Counted from the stretch's first letter, positions 34,374 to 42,163 are shown. The stretch is 51,235 bases of DNA from Bacteriovorax stolpii (GCA_945860415.1 CAMAQA010000010.1:1-51235), one strand, 5' to 3'. Numbers and translations are program-made. The notes: a model not told the origin generated them from the letters alone.

Positions 34374-34919
34374 TCAAGGATTCGGGACGTCCCTGATGGG
34401 GAACTCGGGCGGCATGCACGGCTGATCCATCTCATTGGTCGCGCTGTAGCACTGACCGTGCTCATTTTTGATGACAGAGAGCTGCAACGATCGTCCGTTT
34501 TCAAAAAAGACCCCCTTCTTCCCGAACTCAGAAAAACTGCGGCTGCCCATCACACGGGGCTGACGAAGAGTTAAGTGCGCTCCAATGTAGATTTTCTGTC
34601 CGCCTTCAAGGATTTTCGCAATGTGGTCTACCCGCTTCAAGCAGTGTTTTCGGGTGGTGATTGGCTCCTGAATGATGCTCAACACTGTGTCTTCTTCGTC
34701 AAGCACGTGAATCATGAAACCAAAACTGCCCCTCGGATCGTCCGCATTCGCATGATCCTTGATATCCTCACATTCCAGAAGGACGCGGTCCGGTGTGACC
34801 TGCAGCTCGGTGCGATAGCGATCCTGATCAATCACCCGATAAGACGAAGTGCTGCAACTCTGCGAGATCACGGACAGCAGCAGTGCACCAATGAGACTAT
34901 TTTTTCTTGAGAATGGCAT
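34374..34919 (-). CDS. Putative lipoprotein, possible partner of the lysozyme-like protein
   Basis: A 181-residue protein with a short signal peptide ending in SVISQSC, so Cys22 could be lipidated although the lipobox is not ideal. The mature part is polar with several cysteines (LLECEDI, RKHCLKR, GQCYSA, DQPCMPP). No family recognised. Its first 23 bases overlap the end of the lysozyme-like gene upstream, so the two are translated together. The pair lies in lower-GC DNA than its surroundings. A role as inhibitor of the neighbouring enzyme is only a hypothesis. Confidence 0.62.
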   Translation of the reverse strand: MPFSRKNSLIGALLLSVISQSCSTSSYRVIDQDRYRTELQVTPDRVLLECEDIKDHANADDPRGSFGFMIHVLDEEDTVLSIIQEPITTRKHCLKRVDHIAKILEGGQKIYIGAHLTLRQPRVMGSRSFSEFGKKGVFFENGRSLQLSVIKNEHGQCYSATNEMDQPCMPPEFPIRDVPNP

Positions 34920-35478
34920 AGTTCTCTCTGAAGTTTCTCAAGGCTCGTTCCTGGTAATCACTTTTACTCTTTAGCAACCCTTTGTATTCGAGGACGATCT
35001 CCTCTGGCGTGGCACCCCGTCCCAGCTTACCCTCCGCCCGGATTCCATGAAAAGTGAAGTCCTTGGCTTCGCCCGCTGGATTCAACAAAATTTTCAATGT
35101 TTCAGGAGTGATCTGAGCAATACCGATTGCTTGTGGAGTCCTGGGGCTCTTTTCAAATCCTGACTCACTTGCGATCAAGGCCTTGATGGCGTCTGGATCC
35201 AAAGGAGCGCCAGGTGGTCGTGCGGCAAACCTCTCGTTGAAATAATCGACCCAGATCGCGATGATCTCATCATACTTATCGCCGTTTCGGAATCCAAGCT
35301 TGTCATCCGACGGATAGATGAGTCCCCTTCGATCTCGTGAAGCTGTAATCGATCGAATACCCTGAGCGTCCAGACTCGATCCAGGAAGTTGCCGTGGGTG
35401 TCGATCGACGATCGTAATACCAGAGGGGTTCTTTGAACTCACCGGTACGCGACGAGGATGGGCCCTGACGGTTGTCAC
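34897..35478 (-). CDS. Lysozyme-like (SLT-fold) protein without signal peptide
   Basis: A 193-residue protein from a GTG at 35478; AAAAAGG lies just before it, but the frame is open to about 35511 and an N-terminal truncation cannot be excluded. The core IKALIASESGFEKSP has the catalytic Glu105, followed by IGIAQITPETLKIL, the equivalent of the G-L-M-Q-x-M-P motif of lytic transglycosylases. After that, EEIVLEYKGLLKSKSDYQE and ALRNFRENYA replace the usual AYNAG motif, as in some phage-like lysins. No signal sequence is visible. It overlaps the downstream lipoprotein gene and lies between two DEAD-box helicase genes. Confidence 0.7.
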   Translation of the reverse strand: MTTVRAHPRRVPVSSKNPSGITIVDRHPRQLPGSSLDAQGIRSITASRDRRGLIYPSDDKLGFRNGDKYDEIIAIWVDYFNERFAARPPGAPLDPDAIKALIASESGFEKSPRTPQAIGIAQITPETLKILLNPAGEAKDFTFHGIRAEGKLGRGATPEEIVLEYKGLLKSKSDYQERALRNFRENYAILKKK

Positions 35479-35531
35479 CTTTTTACGCTGCTTCTCAACG
35501 GTAAAGTCCAGATTTCAAAAAGGCAGATCAC

Positions 35532-36977
35532 TCACCGGTGCGGACGATTTCCGTGCCCGCCGCGCTGGCCGTGGCCACTGCGCCCACTCGAATTTCCCTG
35601 GTGCGAGCGCTGGCCGTTGCCGCCGCCCTGGCCCGGGCGACCGCGATTCTGACCACCACGTCCGCCGCCGCCGCCACCACCGCGCTTGCGCGATTCGACT
35701 TCGAGGCCTTCCGGAGTCGGCAGGACATGCACCCGCTTGCGAATCAGGCGCTCGACGTCCACCAGAAACGCCCGCTCAGCAGGCGAACAGAACGACACGG
35801 CAACACCGTCACGTCCGGCGCGAGCCGTGCGGCCGATACGGTGCACGTAGCTCTCCGGAACGTTCGGAATATCGTAGTTGAAGACGTGCGAGAGCTCGTC
35901 GATGTCGATGCCGCGTGCAGCGATGTCCGTGGCAACCAGGGCCAGGATCTTTCCTGACTTGATGTCGTCGAGGGCTCGCTCCCGCGCTCCCTGCGATTTG
36001 TTGCCATGAATTGCGGCAGCGCCGTAACCGGCTGCCGTCAGTGATTCTGCAACGCGATTGGCGTCGCGCTTGGTGCGCGTGAACACGAGAGCACGGGTGA
36101 CCTCGTTGTTTTCGAGCATCTTCTTCAGGAGCGCCGTCTTCTGGTTTTCCTGCACGTGCATCACGGCCTGCGCGATGCGGTCGGCGGTGCTGGCCACCGG
36201 AGTGACTTCCACGCGAACCGGCTGATGCAGGATTGCCGAAGCGAGCTTCGTGATTTCCTGGGGCATCGTCGCCGAGAAAAACAGGGTCTGCCGCTCGCGC
36301 GGAATCTGCGAGATCACGCGCTTGACGTCGTGGATGAATCCCATGTCGAGCATGCGATCGGCTTCGTCGAGCACGAAAATTTCGAGACCATCAAACTTGA
36401 TGAGCTTCTGGTTCATGAGGTCCAGCAGTCGTCCCGGAGTGGCCACGACAATGTCGACGCCCTGTCGGACTGCGGAAGCCTGGGGGTTCTGTCCCACTCC
36501 GCCGAAGATGACCGTGTGCTTCAAATTCAGGCGCGCTCCGTAGGTCGCGAAGCTTTCGCCGATCTGCGACGCGAGCTCACGCGTCGGAGTCAGGATCAAT
36601 GCGCGGATCTTACGCGGGCCTGAGCCGGCGCGCGGAGCGCCAGGCGACGGAGCGCGAGGAGCGCCTGCTCCGACGGAAGCCGGGGTAATTCCCCCCACCT
36701 TCACCGGCTGCGCGGCGGCCGTGGCGGCCGGGGCGGGAGCGCCGCTGAGGATCTGCGAAGCTGAACCAGCCTGCTGCGACGACTTCGCAAGCAGCTGCAA
36801 CATCGGCAACGCGAAGCCGGCCGTCTTGCCGGTTCCGGTCTGGGCGATCGCGAGGAGATCGCTCCCCTGCAGCACGATCGGAATCGCCTTCTGCTGGATG
36901 GGCGTGGGCTTTTCATAGCCGGTTGCCTTCAACGCGTCCAAAAGCGGCGCAATCAGATTCAAGTCACTGAAATTCAT
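35532..36977 (-). CDS. rhlE: DEAD-box RNA helicase, RhlE type
   Basis: A 481-residue helicase. Motifs: YEKPTPIQQKAIP, AQTGTGKTAGFALP, PTRELASQIG, ATPGRLLDLM, DEADRMLDMGF, SATMPQE, ATDIAARGIDI and HRIGRTARAG, the short RhlE core. The C-terminus is a basic, glycine-rich low-complexity tail (RKRGGGGGGGRGGQ and on). Unusually, about 55 residues rich in Ala, Pro, Gly and Ser (66-121) are inserted between motifs I and Ia. AAGAGAAAA precedes the ATG. Likely involved in rRNA maturation. Confidence 0.93.
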   Translation of the reverse strand: MNFSDLNLIAPLLDALKATGYEKPTPIQQKAIPIVLQGSDLLAIAQTGTGKTAGFALPMLQLLAKSSQQAGSASQILSGAPAPAATAAAQPVKVGGITPASVGAGAPRAPSPGAPRAGSGPRKIRALILTPTRELASQIGESFATYGARLNLKHTVIFGGVGQNPQASAVRQGVDIVVATPGRLLDLMNQKLIKFDGLEIFVLDEADRMLDMGFIHDVKRVISQIPRERQTLFFSATMPQEITKLASAILHQPVRVEVTPVASTADRIAQAVMHVQENQKTALLKKMLENNEVTRALVFTRTKRDANRVAESLTAAGYGAAAIHGNKSQGARERALDDIKSGKILALVATDIAARGIDIDELSHVFNYDIPNVPESYVHRIGRTARAGRDGVAVSFCSPAERAFLVDVERLIRKRVHVLPTPEGLEVESRKRGGGGGGGRGGQNRGRPGQGGGNGQRSHQGNSSGRSGHGQRGGHGNRPHR

Positions 36978-37124
36978 GAATTTTCTCTTTTTATTTCCGC
37001 CCCGGGATTACTGCAGCTTCTGAGGGCGGACAGGTCGGCCTGCTGGGGCTGCAGGAACCGAACAAAGAGTGAGATGCCGCGACCCTATACGCAATGCGTC
37101 AGTAAAGCGAGGCAATTCGCCGGT

Positions 37125-37153
37125 TTGACCCCTCCCCTGAAACTCCCTATCCT
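37125..37153 (+). promoter_or_regulatory. Candidate sigma-70 promoter for the 71-residue gene
   Basis: TTGACC at 37125-37130 and TATCCT at 37148-37153 are separated by 17 bases. Predicted transcription start is about 37160, only a base or two before the ATG at 37162, so the transcript would be leaderless or nearly so even though GAAGAGG stands before the ATG. Confidence 0.4.
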
Positions 37154-37161
37154 GAAGAGGC

Positions 37162-37377
37162 ATGAAAACCGTCGGAAAACGCCGACCTCGAACTGATCTC
37201 GAAGCGGCGGGCGAGTTCCTCAAACTGGTGGCCGACCTGAGGCAGCGCCTTCCGGGGCACCGGCCGTTCATCCGACGCGGGGTCTACCGTTTTCGTACCT
37301 TTGAAGAGGCCCAGAGGGCCGCACTCGAAGCACAAGCAGGCCACGGCGACGCCCCGAAGAAAAAGGCCAGCTCGTGA
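37162..37377 (+). CDS. Small conserved-type hypothetical protein
   Basis: A 71-residue soluble protein with GAAGAGGC before its ATG. The middle PFIRRGVYRFRTFEEAQRA resembles a motif common in short proteins of unknown function encoded near mobile or toxin-like genes. The C-terminus is basic (APKKKASS). I cannot name a family. It is divergent from rhlE. Confidence 0.58.
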   Translation: MKTVGKRRPRTDLEAAGEFLKLVADLRQRLPGHRPFIRRGVYRFRTFEEAQRAALEAQAGHGDAPKKKASS

Positions 37378-37416
37378 GCGACCTCGAATCGAGGCCCCCC
37401 ACCCTCCAGGATCTAT

Positions 37417-37989
37417 TCACTCCCCGGCACAAACCCAGGTCTTCATTCCGCTGAAAAAAAGCTGGTCAAATTCGCGCTTCGACACCTGGTGCTTGCCCTG
37501 AGCCATGACCCGAAGCAAACCCTGATAAAGATAGTCGGCATTTCGAAAGCACTCCACGCAGATGCGAACAGGAGCGTCGCCCAGAGAGGCCAGAAAGAGA
37601 TTGGCCGACTGGGTGAATCGATCGCGAACTTCGACGGTGTTGTCGGTGATGTTGAACTTCAGCAGCTCGATCGGATCGCGGCGATTGCTGGTGCTGCGCA
37701 GAAGCTTCGTGCCGAGCCGAAACGTCATCGCCTCGAAGCCGGAGGGTGCCTGAAAAGAAAGCTCGGATGCCTTCGGAAAGGTTCGAAAAGCGCGAGCACG
37801 GGTCGCCGCCTTTTCTTCAGGCGAGGCGTTCAGGTCCATGCCGTCCACGCAGCCTCCTCCGCCGAAAACCAGCTTTTCGGCAATCGATCGGACGTCGAAA
37901 CTCAGAGCCTCAGCAGAGGGTTCGGCCGCCCAGGCCGGGGCACAGGCAAGCAGGGCAAAAAGGGCGAGACGCGAGGGAAGGTTCTTCAT
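37417..37989 (-). CDS. Exported hypothetical protein
   Basis: A 190-residue protein with a clear signal peptide (SRLALFALLACAPAWA cleaved before AEPS) and AAAGGA before the ATG. It contains GGGGCVDGMDLNASPEEK, a conserved-looking central region (SFQAPSGFEAMTFRLGTKLL) and three cysteines. Family not recognised; probably periplasmic. It is convergent with the small gene ending at 37377. Confidence 0.62.
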   Translation of the reverse strand: MKNLPSRLALFALLACAPAWAAEPSAEALSFDVRSIAEKLVFGGGGCVDGMDLNASPEEKAATRARAFRTFPKASELSFQAPSGFEAMTFRLGTKLLRSTSNRRDPIELLKFNITDNTVEVRDRFTQSANLFLASLGDAPVRICVECFRNADYLYQGLLRVMAQGKHQVSKREFDQLFFSGMKTWVCAGE

Positions 37990-38122
37990 GAAGGAGTCCT
38001 TTCGATGCGACAGGTATCGCCCACGCGATTACGCACCGCACCTAAGGACTTCTAAGGTCGGTAAATGATGGATCTCATGAGAGAAACAGAGAGCTGAGCT
38101 CAGTCGGGGTCTGCTGCGCCCT

Positions 38123-39190
38123 CTACTGCGCGCAGCACTCGAGCTCTTCGATGGTCACGCCGCCCACGTTAGTGCCCCAGGCAGTACCGCCCCAGAGCGC
38201 CCGATTTCCGGAATCATTGTACTCCTTGATCCGAGTCGTGGGGCCGGTGAAGCCCTGCTCCTTGCACCACTGAATGGCAGTGGAGGCATACGAATCATGG
38301 CCCTGGATGCGAAGCACTCCCGAGACGCCCATGTCCTTCGTGGGAAATTGCAATCTCTGGCAGGTCCGCTGGACGGTTTTTCGGCAGCAGATGGCGTAGG
38401 CCGTGGATAGCGTACCCGTGGATCCCGAGGCGCAATGCCAGCCCTCGCGACCATCCGCGTGGACCACAGGATAATGTCTATACATGTAGGCCGATCCGAA
38501 CTCCTTGCAGCCGCCACCGGTGCGATGTTCGGTGGCACTGCAGAACGTCTCCGACACCTGAACCGGCGCTCCGCTGTCGACGGTGCGACAGGCAATCCCG
38601 GCGACTCCAACTCCGGCCCCGGCTCCCGCCCCCATCTGACAGCTCGAGATCGTGTCGTCAGAGCCAAAGCTCGCCTGCAAAATAAAAGGCTTCACGTTCT
38701 GAAGATCGCGTGTGCCCAGCACCTCGCCCTGCTTCTGTCCGACGAGCTGAACGGAAAGGAGATCGCTGGTACCCTTGGGTCGAGTCAGTTGAATGGACTG
38801 AAGCAATACCGCACCCGCCTTTTCTCCTTTGCGGATGAAATCTGCTCCGCCGACCCGAATGGCCTGGGCTTCGACTGAAGAGTCCGCGGTTGCGGAAGGC
38901 GCAGCGATCTTCACCGCCAAGCCACTCGCATCCACGAACGCCGCCTTGCACGCGTCCGCACTTGAAGTGATGCTCCGGACCGAATCGACCAGGGCGCCAA
39001 AATCCGATTTCCCCTGAACTCCCTGACCCGCCTTCTGCGAGTACTGGATCATCGTGATCACGCCGCCGAGCATCGCCATCGAGATGCCGGCGCCGACGAG
39101 AACACTGACGAGCGACTGACCTGCGCGAGTACTCTCAGCGCGCGAGTCACGGATGGTGAATGACCCCGATTTCCCTAAAAAATATGGCAT
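38123..39190 (-). CDS. Prepilin-like secreted protein, paralogue 1
   Basis: A 355-residue protein from the ATG at 39190 (AAGAGGC upstream). A 20-residue leader precedes RAGQSLVSVLVGAGISMAM and the helix continues as LGGVITMIQ, which aligns with the G-F-S-L-V-E-V-L-V-A pattern of minor type IV pseudopilins but has Gln and Ser where Phe and Glu5 are normally found. The first 180 residues are nearly identical to the next gene upstream; the C-terminal half is unrelated, cysteine-rich and tryptophan-containing (GTAWGTNVGGVTIEELECC). Probably an envelope or pilus-associated protein with a variable display domain. It lies 19 bases downstream of its paralogue. Confidence 0.72.
   Translation of the reverse strand: MPYFLGKSGSFTIRDSRAESTRAGQSLVSVLVGAGISMAMLGGVITMIQYSQKAGQGVQGKSDFGALVDSVRSITSSADACKAAFVDASGLAVKIAAPSATADSSVEAQAIRVGGADFIRKGEKAGAVLLQSIQLTRPKGTSDLLSVQLVGQKQGEVLGTRDLQNVKPFILQASFGSDDTISSCQMGAGAGAGVGVAGIACRTVDSGAPVQVSETFCSATEHRTGGGCKEFGSAYMYRHYPVVHADGREGWHCASGSTGTLSTAYAICCRKTVQRTCQRLQFPTKDMGVSGVLRIQGHDSYASTAIQWCKEQGFTGPTTRIKEYNDSGNRALWGGTAWGTNVGGVTIEELECCAQ
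38626..39151 (-). repeat. Duplicated 5' module of the prepilin-like genes, copy 1
   Basis: This stretch matches 39901-40432 at close to 90 % of bases by eye, including synonymous positions, whereas the sequence downstream in each gene has no evident similarity. It marks a recent duplication or gene conversion limited to the N-terminal module. Confidence 0.85.
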
Positions 39191-39209
39191 TGTTTTAGCC
39201 TCTTCATCG

Positions 39210-40469
39210 CTATTGAGTGCAACACCGGTAGGAGGTGTTCGCGGCGGCCGCCTCGACCTCGTCGGATAGCGCCGATCCGACATCACAGTTTTTGGGTCCG
39301 TAGACCAGGCTGCCTCCCAGGAACTGGCCTCCGATATGCGACCCACCCGACCACGTCTGCATCGAGTAGATCCACTCGCGAGACTCCAGTGCCGAGAGAT
39401 TCATTTCAGGAATTGCGGGACTCGGCTTTTGCGCTGAATTCTGCTGGTGGCAGGCAGTGCTCCACTCATTGTGGTTGCACATCTTCTTGCCTTCCGAAAA
39501 ACAGACCTGGGTCGCCGATTTGAACAGGGCCTTCGGCCTTCTCTGCGTATCGATGCAGTAAGCGCTTCGCGATCCGGGGTTGCCCACCAGGCTCATGCCC
39601 TGCGGACAGGACTGGACTCCGGCGACCGAGGGAGAGCTGGCCACATTGACACAGAACTCGAGCTTTCCGGGAGTCTGCGTCCGCATCACCTCTGCTGTCG
39701 ACCAATGAAAGATCCTGACGTAACCCGCGGGACAGCTGACGGAAGGATCGTGCCCGAGGCATGCGGCAACGAGCCGCTTTTCGCCCTTCGGCACGGCGGT
39801 GCCATCAATCTTGATCATCTCCACATTTTCAGACCCGGTAGCCTGGGTCACGCTCAGGCCACACCAGGACCCGATCGCACCCGGACTACCTCCAGACCCC
39901 GCCCCTCCCATCTGACAGCTCGAGATCGCGCCGTCCGCGCCGAAGCTCGCCTGAAGGAGAAGTGGCTTCACGTTCTGAAGATCCCGCGAGCCCCCGAGAA
40001 CCTCGCCCTGCTTCTGGGCCACGAGCTGAACCGATAGCAGATCGCTTGTACCCTTCGGCCGAGTCAGGCGAATGGCCTGGAGCTGGACCGCACCAGCTTT
40101 TTCTCCTTTGCGCATGAAATCCGCTCCACCGACCCGAATGGCCTGGGCCTCGACCGAAGAGTCAGCACCTGCAGAAGGCGCGGGAATCTTCACAGCCGCC
40201 CCACTCGCATCCACGAACGCCGTCTTGCACGCGTCCGCGCTCGAAGTGATGCTTCGGACCGAATCGACCAGGGCGCCAAAATCTGACTTACCCTGAACTC
40301 CCTGCCCCGCCTTCTGCGAGTACTGGATCATCGTGATCACGCCACCGAGCATCGCCATCGAGACGCCGGCGCCGACCAGAACACTCACGAGCGACTGACC
40401 TACGCGAGCGCCCTCGGCGCGCGAGTCAAGCATGCTGGATGACCCCGGACACCCCGAGTACTTTCTCAT
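39210..40469 (-). CDS. Prepilin-like secreted protein, paralogue 2
   Basis: A 419-residue protein whose N-terminal half matches paralogue 1 (RVGQSLVSVLVGAGVSMAM and on). The C-terminal half differs: VCFSEGKKMCNHNEWSTAC, SREWIYSMQ and the final SYRCC resemble the formylglycine-generating-enzyme/C-type-lectin-like fold seen in bacterial surface ligand-binding proteins. That fold assignment is by pattern only. The ATG at 40469 sits directly against GAAGG, so an internal ATG at 40433 is possible, but paralogy supports the longer form. First gene of the pair. Confidence 0.72.
   Translation of the reverse strand: MRKYSGCPGSSSMLDSRAEGARVGQSLVSVLVGAGVSMAMLGGVITMIQYSQKAGQGVQGKSDFGALVDSVRSITSSADACKTAFVDASGAAVKIPAPSAGADSSVEAQAIRVGGADFMRKGEKAGAVQLQAIRLTRPKGTSDLLSVQLVAQKQGEVLGGSRDLQNVKPLLLQASFGADGAISSCQMGGAGSGGSPGAIGSWCGLSVTQATGSENVEMIKIDGTAVPKGEKRLVAACLGHDPSVSCPAGYVRIFHWSTAEVMRTQTPGKLEFCVNVASSPSVAGVQSCPQGMSLVGNPGSRSAYCIDTQRRPKALFKSATQVCFSEGKKMCNHNEWSTACHQQNSAQKPSPAIPEMNLSALESREWIYSMQTWSGGSHIGGQFLGGSLVYGPKNCDVGSALSDEVEAAAANTSYRCCTQ
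39901..40432 (-). repeat. Duplicated 5' module of the prepilin-like genes, copy 2
   Basis: Counterpart of 38626-39151. Long identical runs occur around the transmembrane segment (40305-40400 versus 39023-39118), where almost no base differs. Confidence 0.85.
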
Positions 40470-40526
40470 CCTTCAAGTCTGAATGGCTTTTCGGCCACGG
40501 CAAGATGGGTCGCCGCGGACACAGAG

Positions 40527-40540
40527 TTTTGTGAACAAAA
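40527..40540. promoter_or_regulatory. Inverted repeat upstream of the prepilin-like operon
   Basis: TTTTGT and ACAAAA flank GA at 40527-40540, about 60 bases upstream of the first prepilin-like gene. It is the most AT-rich point of the 196-base gap between divergent genes and may be an operator. The gap also contains CAGCT...AGCTG at 40582-40604. Confidence 0.3.
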
Positions 40541-40646
40541 TACCTCCGAACCAGGGCCCACTAAAACGCAAGCAGGCAAATACAGCTGACGGCGGCGCCA
40601 GCTGAAGATCGATTCAGTGACTCCTATTCCATTTCACGAGAGACAA

Positions 40647-40664
40647 GTATATACATGTAGATAC
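40647..40664. promoter_or_regulatory. 18-bp palindrome abutting the nucleotidyltransferase start codon
   Basis: GTATATACA is followed directly by TGTAGATAC; the arms match at eight of nine positions. It ends one base before the ATG at 40666, where a ribosome site would normally be. Because the second gene encodes a ribbon-helix-helix protein, this is a good candidate for its autoregulatory operator. TATATA inside it could also serve as a -10 box, giving a leaderless transcript. Confidence 0.55.
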
Positions 40665-40665
40665 C

Positions 40666-41133
40666 ATGTTCATCCTGGATCTCTGCAAGGCCCTCGAGTC
40701 TTCGAAAATCGACTACTGCCTCGTGGGCGGAGTGGCCGTTGGGCTTCACGGCGCCATTCGCGGCACCCTCGACATCGACATCGTGGTGGCGCTGAACGAA
40801 AAAACCTTCGCCAGCGCAGAGGCCGTACTGGCTCGCCTCGGGCTCGAACCGCGCCTTCCGCTTCGAGCCAAGGAACTCTATCAATTTCGCGAAGAGTACC
40901 TGAAACGACGAAACCTGGTGGCGTGGGGATTCATCGATCCGAAACAACCCCAGCGACAGGTGGACATCATTCTCACCCATTCGCCCAGCGAACTGAGCCC
41001 GATCACGCTCACAGTTCATGGCCGGAAGTTGAAGGTGGCCTCGATCGAGGGACTCATTCGAATGAAGAAGAAGTCAGGCCGGCCGCAAGACCGCGAGGAC
41101 GTCAAGGCACTCCAGGAGCTGCTGCGCCGATGA
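40666..41133 (+). CDS. Nucleotidyltransferase-fold protein (AbiEii/MNT-like)
   Basis: A 155-residue protein with the minimal nucleotidyltransferase pattern: DYCLVGGVAVGLHGAIRGTLDIDIVV, where GG is followed by the metal-binding Asp36-x-Asp38 pair, then RQVDIIL supplies a third acidic residue. The C-terminus IEGLIRMKKKSGRPQDREDV is typical of AbiEii-like and related families, some of which are toxins that modify tRNA. It overlaps the next gene by four bases (ATGA). Toxin activity is inferred from the pairing, not shown. Confidence 0.82.
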   Translation: MFILDLCKALESSKIDYCLVGGVAVGLHGAIRGTLDIDIVVALNEKTFASAEAVLARLGLEPRLPLRAKELYQFREEYLKRRNLVAWGFIDPKQPQRQVDIILTHSPSELSPITLTVHGRKLKVASIEGLIRMKKKSGRPQDREDVKALQELLRR

Positions 41134-41399
41134 AGAAGGCCAAAAAGAAGACCAAAGTCGTCCAAAAGACCTCAACCGTGCGAATCGGGCTCGATCGTCA
41201 CGTCACGCCTGAGCAGGCCCTGCAGTTCATCGAAGAATTTCAGCTGCTCATGAACGGTCACGAAGGAGAGCGAAAGCTCATCAGCCTGCGAGTGCCCGAG
41301 CGCCTGCTTGAGCAGTTTCGGACCAAGGCCGAAAGGCAGGGAAGCCGCTACCAGACCCGGATCATCGAGCTGATGCGCCGTTGGGTTCGCGAGGGGTAA
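41130..41399 (+). CDS. Ribbon-helix-helix protein, CopG/BrnA-like, probable antitoxin
   Basis: An 89-residue protein whose ATG overlaps the stop of the nucleotidyltransferase gene. The N-terminus is very basic (KKAKKKTKVVQK). The C-terminal part KLISLRVPERLLEQFRTKAE, then GSRYQTRIIELMRRWV, is the beta-strand plus two helices of a ribbon-helix-helix DNA-binding domain. Such proteins neutralise the partner and repress their own promoter. The palindrome at 40647 is the likely target. Confidence 0.78.
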   Translation: MKKAKKKTKVVQKTSTVRIGLDRHVTPEQALQFIEEFQLLMNGHEGERKLISLRVPERLLEQFRTKAERQGSRYQTRIIELMRRWVREG

Positions 41400-41419
41400 G
41401 GTGTGGCATCATTTTTTAG

Positions 41420-41455
41420 ACCCCCCCCATTTCACGAAAAGTGAAAGGGGGGGGT
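41420..41455. other. Hairpin with an eight-base C/G tract
   Basis: Eight C at 41421-41428 pair with eight G at 41447-41454, and TTTCAC at 41430-41435 with GTGAAA at 41441-41446, leaving one bulged A and a five-base GAAAA loop. No U-run follows on either strand. It lies between convergent genes and probably stops transcription from both sides, or is a slippage-prone tract. Confidence 0.6.
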
Positions 41456-41504
41456 ATCGATAATCGACGCAACCCACGAACAGCCCGGCGCTCTCGGCCC
41501 CCAC

Positions 41505-42125
41505 TCACCCCTTGAGCTGGAGCTGCATGGCCGCGCTCATATGCCCGGAAATCTCGCGCGCCCAGCGCTCGAGATCTTCATCTTTCTGCGGAACCTTGAG
41601 CCCTTCGTCGGAGGCGAGCGCGAAGAAAAGCCCCAGCTTCAGTGCACCTGAATACTTCAGCACGTCCGGATCGGCGGCCTTGCCGTGCATCTTCTTCCAG
41701 AGCCGGGCGACCTCCTGCAAGTAGTGCTTCTCGACCTCGCGAATCGTCTTTCCCACCGTGCCGGCGTCGTTGCGATAACGCAGGTAGAGCCCCGCGCTCC
41801 AGGGGTGCTGGCGCAGCAGGCGAAGCGATCGCACCATGCGCTTGTGCTGGAGCGTCTTCCAGTCGGGCGCCGAGTCGTCTTCTGCAACCTCATAGAGCTG
41901 CAGGAAGACCTTCGTGCCATAGCGAACGGCTTCGCTGACGAGATTTTCGACGGTGTTGCCGAAGTAGTAATAGAGCGTGGGACGCGGCACGCCCGTGAAG
42001 CGCGAAATCTTCGAATAGGTCAGGTCTCGCGGCTGAAGACGCACCAAAGTATTCAGGACTCTCTGGTAAACGGTGTCCAGGTCGAGCTTGGGCTTGCGCG
42101 CGGTGGTCTTCTTGGTCTTTTCCAT
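41505..42125 (-). CDS. TetR-family transcriptional regulator
   Basis: A 206-residue regulator. The helix-turn-helix is LTYSKISRFTGVPRPTLYYY, near residues 34-53, followed by FGNTVENLVSEAVRYG; the rest is a helical ligand domain (KTLQHKRMVRSLRLLRQH, LKLGLFFALASDEG). The first 15 residues are basic. ATG at 42125 was chosen after TAGGATCTTCGAC. It is divergent from the M42 peptidase gene, and the space between holds two inverted copies of the 34-bp repeat, which may be its operator. Confidence 0.85.
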   Translation of the reverse strand: MEKTKKTTARKPKLDLDTVYQRVLNTLVRLQPRDLTYSKISRFTGVPRPTLYYYFGNTVENLVSEAVRYGTKVFLQLYEVAEDDSAPDWKTLQHKRMVRSLRLLRQHPWSAGLYLRYRNDAGTVGKTIREVEKHYLQEVARLWKKMHGKAADPDVLKYSGALKLGLFFALASDEGLKVPQKDEDLERWAREISGHMSAAMQLQLKG

Positions 42126-42163
42126 GTCGAAGATCCTACCGGCGCCGCAGTGCGGTGGCAAAT

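Noticed and set aside
38460-38490. Second copy of the RHH operator (TATACATGTAG inside the prepilin-like gene)
   Set aside because: Only about ten bases match, it lacks the symmetric second half and lies in coding sequence.
38123-40469. Diversity-generating retroelement targets
   Set aside because: One C-terminal half resembles a C-lectin-type fold, but there is no reverse transcriptase and no template/variable repeat pair in the window; the repeated part is the N-terminal module.
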